A program made the translations under genes and the position numbers. A DNA stretch of 64,000 nucleotides from the NCBI RefSeq assembly GCF_026586625.1, contig NZ_JAODIW010000006.1:205408-269407 (forward strand). The letters are read 5' to 3'. This document shows positions 62,208-64,000 of this stretch, one piece after another; within the stretch, counting starts at the first letter, position 1; the number at the start of each line of letters is the position of its first letter. The stretch is from Halobium salinum. Its GTDB lineage: Archaea > Halobacteriota > Halobacteria > Halobacteriales > Haloferacaceae. The notes under the pieces are model-generated. The model had not been told where the DNA came from. It was given only the letters and a program-made list of their open reading frames with translations, and ran no database searches.

Positions 62208-62450
62208 ATGGCCGAGATACTCGCCGAGAACCTCTCCGGCAAGGCCGTCATGGGGTCCGACGGGACGGAGCTGGGGATGCTGTACAACATCACGATGAAC
62301 CTGAAGACGGGGGCGCTCGGCGACCTCGTCATCGAACCGCACGAGGCCGTCGCAGAACAGCTCTCCTTCGAGCGCACCGAGGAGGGCCACTTCCGCGTGC
62401 CCGTCGACCACGTCCAGGCCGTGAAGGACTACATCGTCGTCCGCCGCTGA
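62208..62450 (+). CDS. PRC-barrel domain protein
   Basis: An 80-aa protein that is a single PRC barrel: EILAENLSGKAVMGSDGTEL, LGMLYNITMNLKTGALGDLV, then FRVPVDHVQAVKDYIVVRR. Stand-alone archaeal PRC-barrel proteins are often linked to RNA processing or cell division; CdpB-type proteins of haloarchaea share the fold, but assignment to one of them is not possible by eye. It lies between infB and nob1, a neighbourhood I remember as conserved in haloarchaea. Confidence 0.87.
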   Translation: MAEILAENLSGKAVMGSDGTELGMLYNITMNLKTGALGDLVIEPHEAVAEQLSFERTEEGHFRVPVDHVQAVKDYIVVRR

Positions 62451-62493
62451 CTCCCGACACCAGACGCAGATTTACACTCAGACTCAGACTCAG

Positions 62494-62952
62494 ATGCAGA
62501 TTCTCGACACGTCCGCGTTCATCCACGAGTACACCACCGACGAGCAGACCGCCTCCATCCCCATGGTGCAGGAGGAGCTGGAGGGCGAACACGCGTTCCG
62601 CTTCGACGCCATGGAAGGGGCGGGGATGCACATTCACGTCCCCGCCGAGGGGGCCGTCGACACCGTCCGCCGGGCCGCGACCGAGACCGGCGACGCCGGG
62701 GAGCTCTCGGACACCGACGTCCGGCTCATCGCCGCCGCCTTCGAACTCGACGCGACGCTCGTCACCGACGACTACGCGATGCAGAACGTCGCCGAACATC
62801 TCGACGTCGCCGTCGAGGTCATCGCCCAGGACGGCATCAGCGAGCAGCGCGAGTGGCGCTTCCAGTGTGCCGGCTGCGGTCGGGTGTTCGACGACGAGCA
62901 CGACCGCTGTCCCATCTGCGGGAGCGACCTCTCCCGGAAGAACCCCGCTTGA
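62494..62952 (+). CDS. nob1: Endonuclease Nob1, 16S rRNA maturation
   Basis: A 152-aa PIN-domain nuclease that cuts the 3' end of pre-16S rRNA in late small-subunit assembly. Acidic catalytic positions: Asp5 in the start QILDTSAFIHEY, Glu in VQEELEG, and the pair in SDTDVRLIAAAFELDATLVT then DDY. The C-terminal zinc ribbon is CAGCGRVFDD ... CPICG. Upstream, ACTCAG occurs three times in tandem (62476-62493) right against the ATG; no ribosome-binding site is seen. It follows the PRC-barrel gene by 43 nt. Confidence 0.94.
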   Translation: MQILDTSAFIHEYTTDEQTASIPMVQEELEGEHAFRFDAMEGAGMHIHVPAEGAVDTVRRAATETGDAGELSDTDVRLIAAAFELDATLVTDDYAMQNVAEHLDVAVEVIAQDGISEQREWRFQCAGCGRVFDDEHDRCPICGSDLSRKNPA

Positions 62953-63062
62953 GGCCGGTCGCCCCCGGCGCGTCGAGCCCGCCGAGGCGTCCGAGTATCA
63001 CGGTTTTCGGGTCGAGAATCCTTCGGAACGGCTTTGAGGTTGGGCGCCGGAACGACGACTGA

Positions 63063-64000
63063 ATGAAGCTATTCGGGTCGAGTGGCACGCGCGGGGTGGC
63101 GGGCGAGCAGCTCACCCCCGAGTTCGTGCTCCGCGTCGCGAAGGCCGCCGGCACCGTCTGGGGTGTCGAGCGCGCGGCCGTCGCTCGGGACACGCGGACC
63201 ACCGGGCAGATGTTCACGAACGCCGCCGCATCCGGGCTCGCCAGCGTCGGCGTCGACGTCGACCGTCTCGGCGTCGTCCCCACGCCGGGCGTCGTCCGGT
63301 ACTGCGACGCCGAAGAGGTACCGGCCATCGTCATCACGGCCTCGCACAACCCACCCGAGTACAACGGGGTCAAACTCGTCGGCAGCGACGGGGTCGAACT
63401 CCCGGTCGACCGCCTCGAAGCCGTCGAACGTCACATCCTCGACGAGGAGTTCGCGGTCGCCGACTGGCGGACGGTCGGCGAGACCCGACACGTCGACTCG
63501 GCCAACCGCGACTACGTCGACGACATGCTGGCTCGGGTCGACCGCGAGGTTATCGCAGACGGAAACCTCACGGTCGCCCTCGACCCGGGGCACGGTGCGG
63601 GTGCGCTCACGTCCCCCGACTTCTACCGCGAACTGGGCTGTGAGGTCGTCACGGTCAACGGACAGCCCGACGGTCACTTCCCCGGCCGCGACCCCGAACC
63701 CGTCCAGAAACACCTCGGCGACCTCGGCCGGCTCATCCGGGCCTCGGACGCCGACGTGGGAATCGCCCACGACGGCGACGCCGACCGTGCCATCTTCTTC
63801 GACGAGCACGGCGAGTACGTCGAGGGCGACACGTCGCTCGCGGCGCTCGCGGCGGCCCAACTCGAGGCCGGCGACACCACCGTCGCCGCCGTCAACGTCT
63901 CGCAGCGACTCGTCGACGTCTGCGACGAGGTCGGCGCCGACCTCGAACTGACGCCCATCGGCGCGACGAACATCATCACGCGTATCCGCGAACTACAGGC
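63063..64000 (+). CDS. Phosphohexomutase (phosphoglucosamine/phosphomannomutase family), 3' end beyond window
   Basis: The first ~312 residues of an alpha-D-phosphohexomutase. KLFGSSGTRGVAGEQLTPEF is the family start. The active-site phosphoserine lies in VITASHNPPEYNGVKL, the metal loop is AHDGDADRAIFF and a sugar-binding region begins before the window edge. Interconverts sugar-1- and sugar-6-phosphates for glycan or surface-sugar precursors; GlmM and phosphomannomutase cannot be separated from this part. The frame is open to the last base. Confidence 0.93.
   Translation, partial: MKLFGSSGTRGVAGEQLTPEFVLRVAKAAGTVWGVERAAVARDTRTTGQMFTNAAASGLASVGVDVDRLGVVPTPGVVRYCDAEEVPAIVITASHNPPEYNGVKLVGSDGVELPVDRLEAVERHILDEEFAVADWRTVGETRHVDSANRDYVDDMLARVDREVIADGNLTVALDPGHGAGALTSPDFYRELGCEVVTVNGQPDGHFPGRDPEPVQKHLGDLGRLIRASDADVGIAHDGDADRAIFFDEHGEYVEGDTSLAALAAAQLEAGDTTVAAVNVSQRLVDVCDEVGADLELTPIGATNIITRIRELQ

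Noticed and set aside
60128-63037. Very long open frame opposite infB
   Set aside because: It runs antisense through the intact infB gene and across nob1 in the wrong frame; composition is typical of a shadow frame.

Overview
The window is chromosomal DNA of a halophilic archaeon (class Halobacteria). GC is very high, the proteins are acidic (Asp/Glu-rich), and the informational genes are archaeal: TBP, RPA with its associated protein, RfcC, PriL, Hjc, aIF5B, Nob1, TrmG10, class I LysRS and RNase Z. Many starts are ATG or GTG about 26-30 nt downstream of a TATA-like box, as expected for leaderless mRNAs. Several genes belong to families I know only from haloarchaea (HalOD1, HTH-10 regulators, DUF7091/7123/7472/5811-like proteins; DUF numbers are from memory). 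I found no tRNA, rRNA, CRISPR array, insertion sequence or provirus. The genus cannot be fixed from the sequence alone.

Layout. 0.2-3.9 kb: hemL, a membrane protein and a photolyase/cryptochrome. 4.0-10.5 kb: a complete histidine-utilisation operon hutU-G-I-H with a divergent HTH-10 regulator. 10.5-14.3 kb: two small Cys-rich proteins, rpa3-rpap3, an EEP-family phosphohydrolase and a DUF7091-like protein. 14.3-24.3 kb: thiL, a site-2 protease, a small winged-helix-like protein, a MobB-MoaE fusion, pyrH, lysS, small proteins, a LURP-one protein and a second, PDZ-containing site-2 protease. 24.5-27.1 kb: priL and a SWIM zinc-finger protein. 27.2-33.5 kb: a five-gene dipeptide/oligopeptide ABC transporter operon. 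33.6-38.7 kb: hjc, a membrane histidine kinase, a berberine-bridge-type FAD oxidoreductase and a HalOD1 protein. 38.9-44.3 kb: ahcY, a secreted repeat protein, an MTA/SAH deaminase and hisG. 44.3-54.6 kb: CPBP protease, tbp, an HTTM protein, trmG10, a sodium:solute symporter, rfcC-psd, a DUF4382 lipoprotein and a SHOCT protein. 54.7-64 kb: rnz, DUF460, pyruvoyl arginine decarboxylase, DUF5811, a frameshifted small membrane gene, infB, a PRC-barrel protein, nob1 and the start of a phosphohexomutase.

How the genes fit together. The hut operon degrades histidine to glutamate and is probably controlled by its divergent regulator. The peptide ABC operon feeds amino acids into the cell. AhcY and the SAH deaminase lie 1.7 kb apart and suggest S-adenosylhomocysteine disposal through S-inosylhomocysteine. 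Several genes serve replication and repair (photolyase, RPA, PriL, Hjc, RfcC).

The most unusual thing seen is the peptide-binding lipoprotein at 27213-28886. The segment that normally forms the carboxy end of this family sits directly behind the lipoprotein linker at the amino end, and the protein stops where that segment should begin. It reads as a natural circular permutation. The same operon encodes a DppF-type ATPase with a ~98-residue insertion in its four-cysteine tail. Other points of note are Cys-Pro motifs in HemL, a palindrome centred between two divergent genes (26323-26336), a bidirectional terminator-like repeat (21672-21762) and a one-base frameshift in a small membrane gene (59716-59966).
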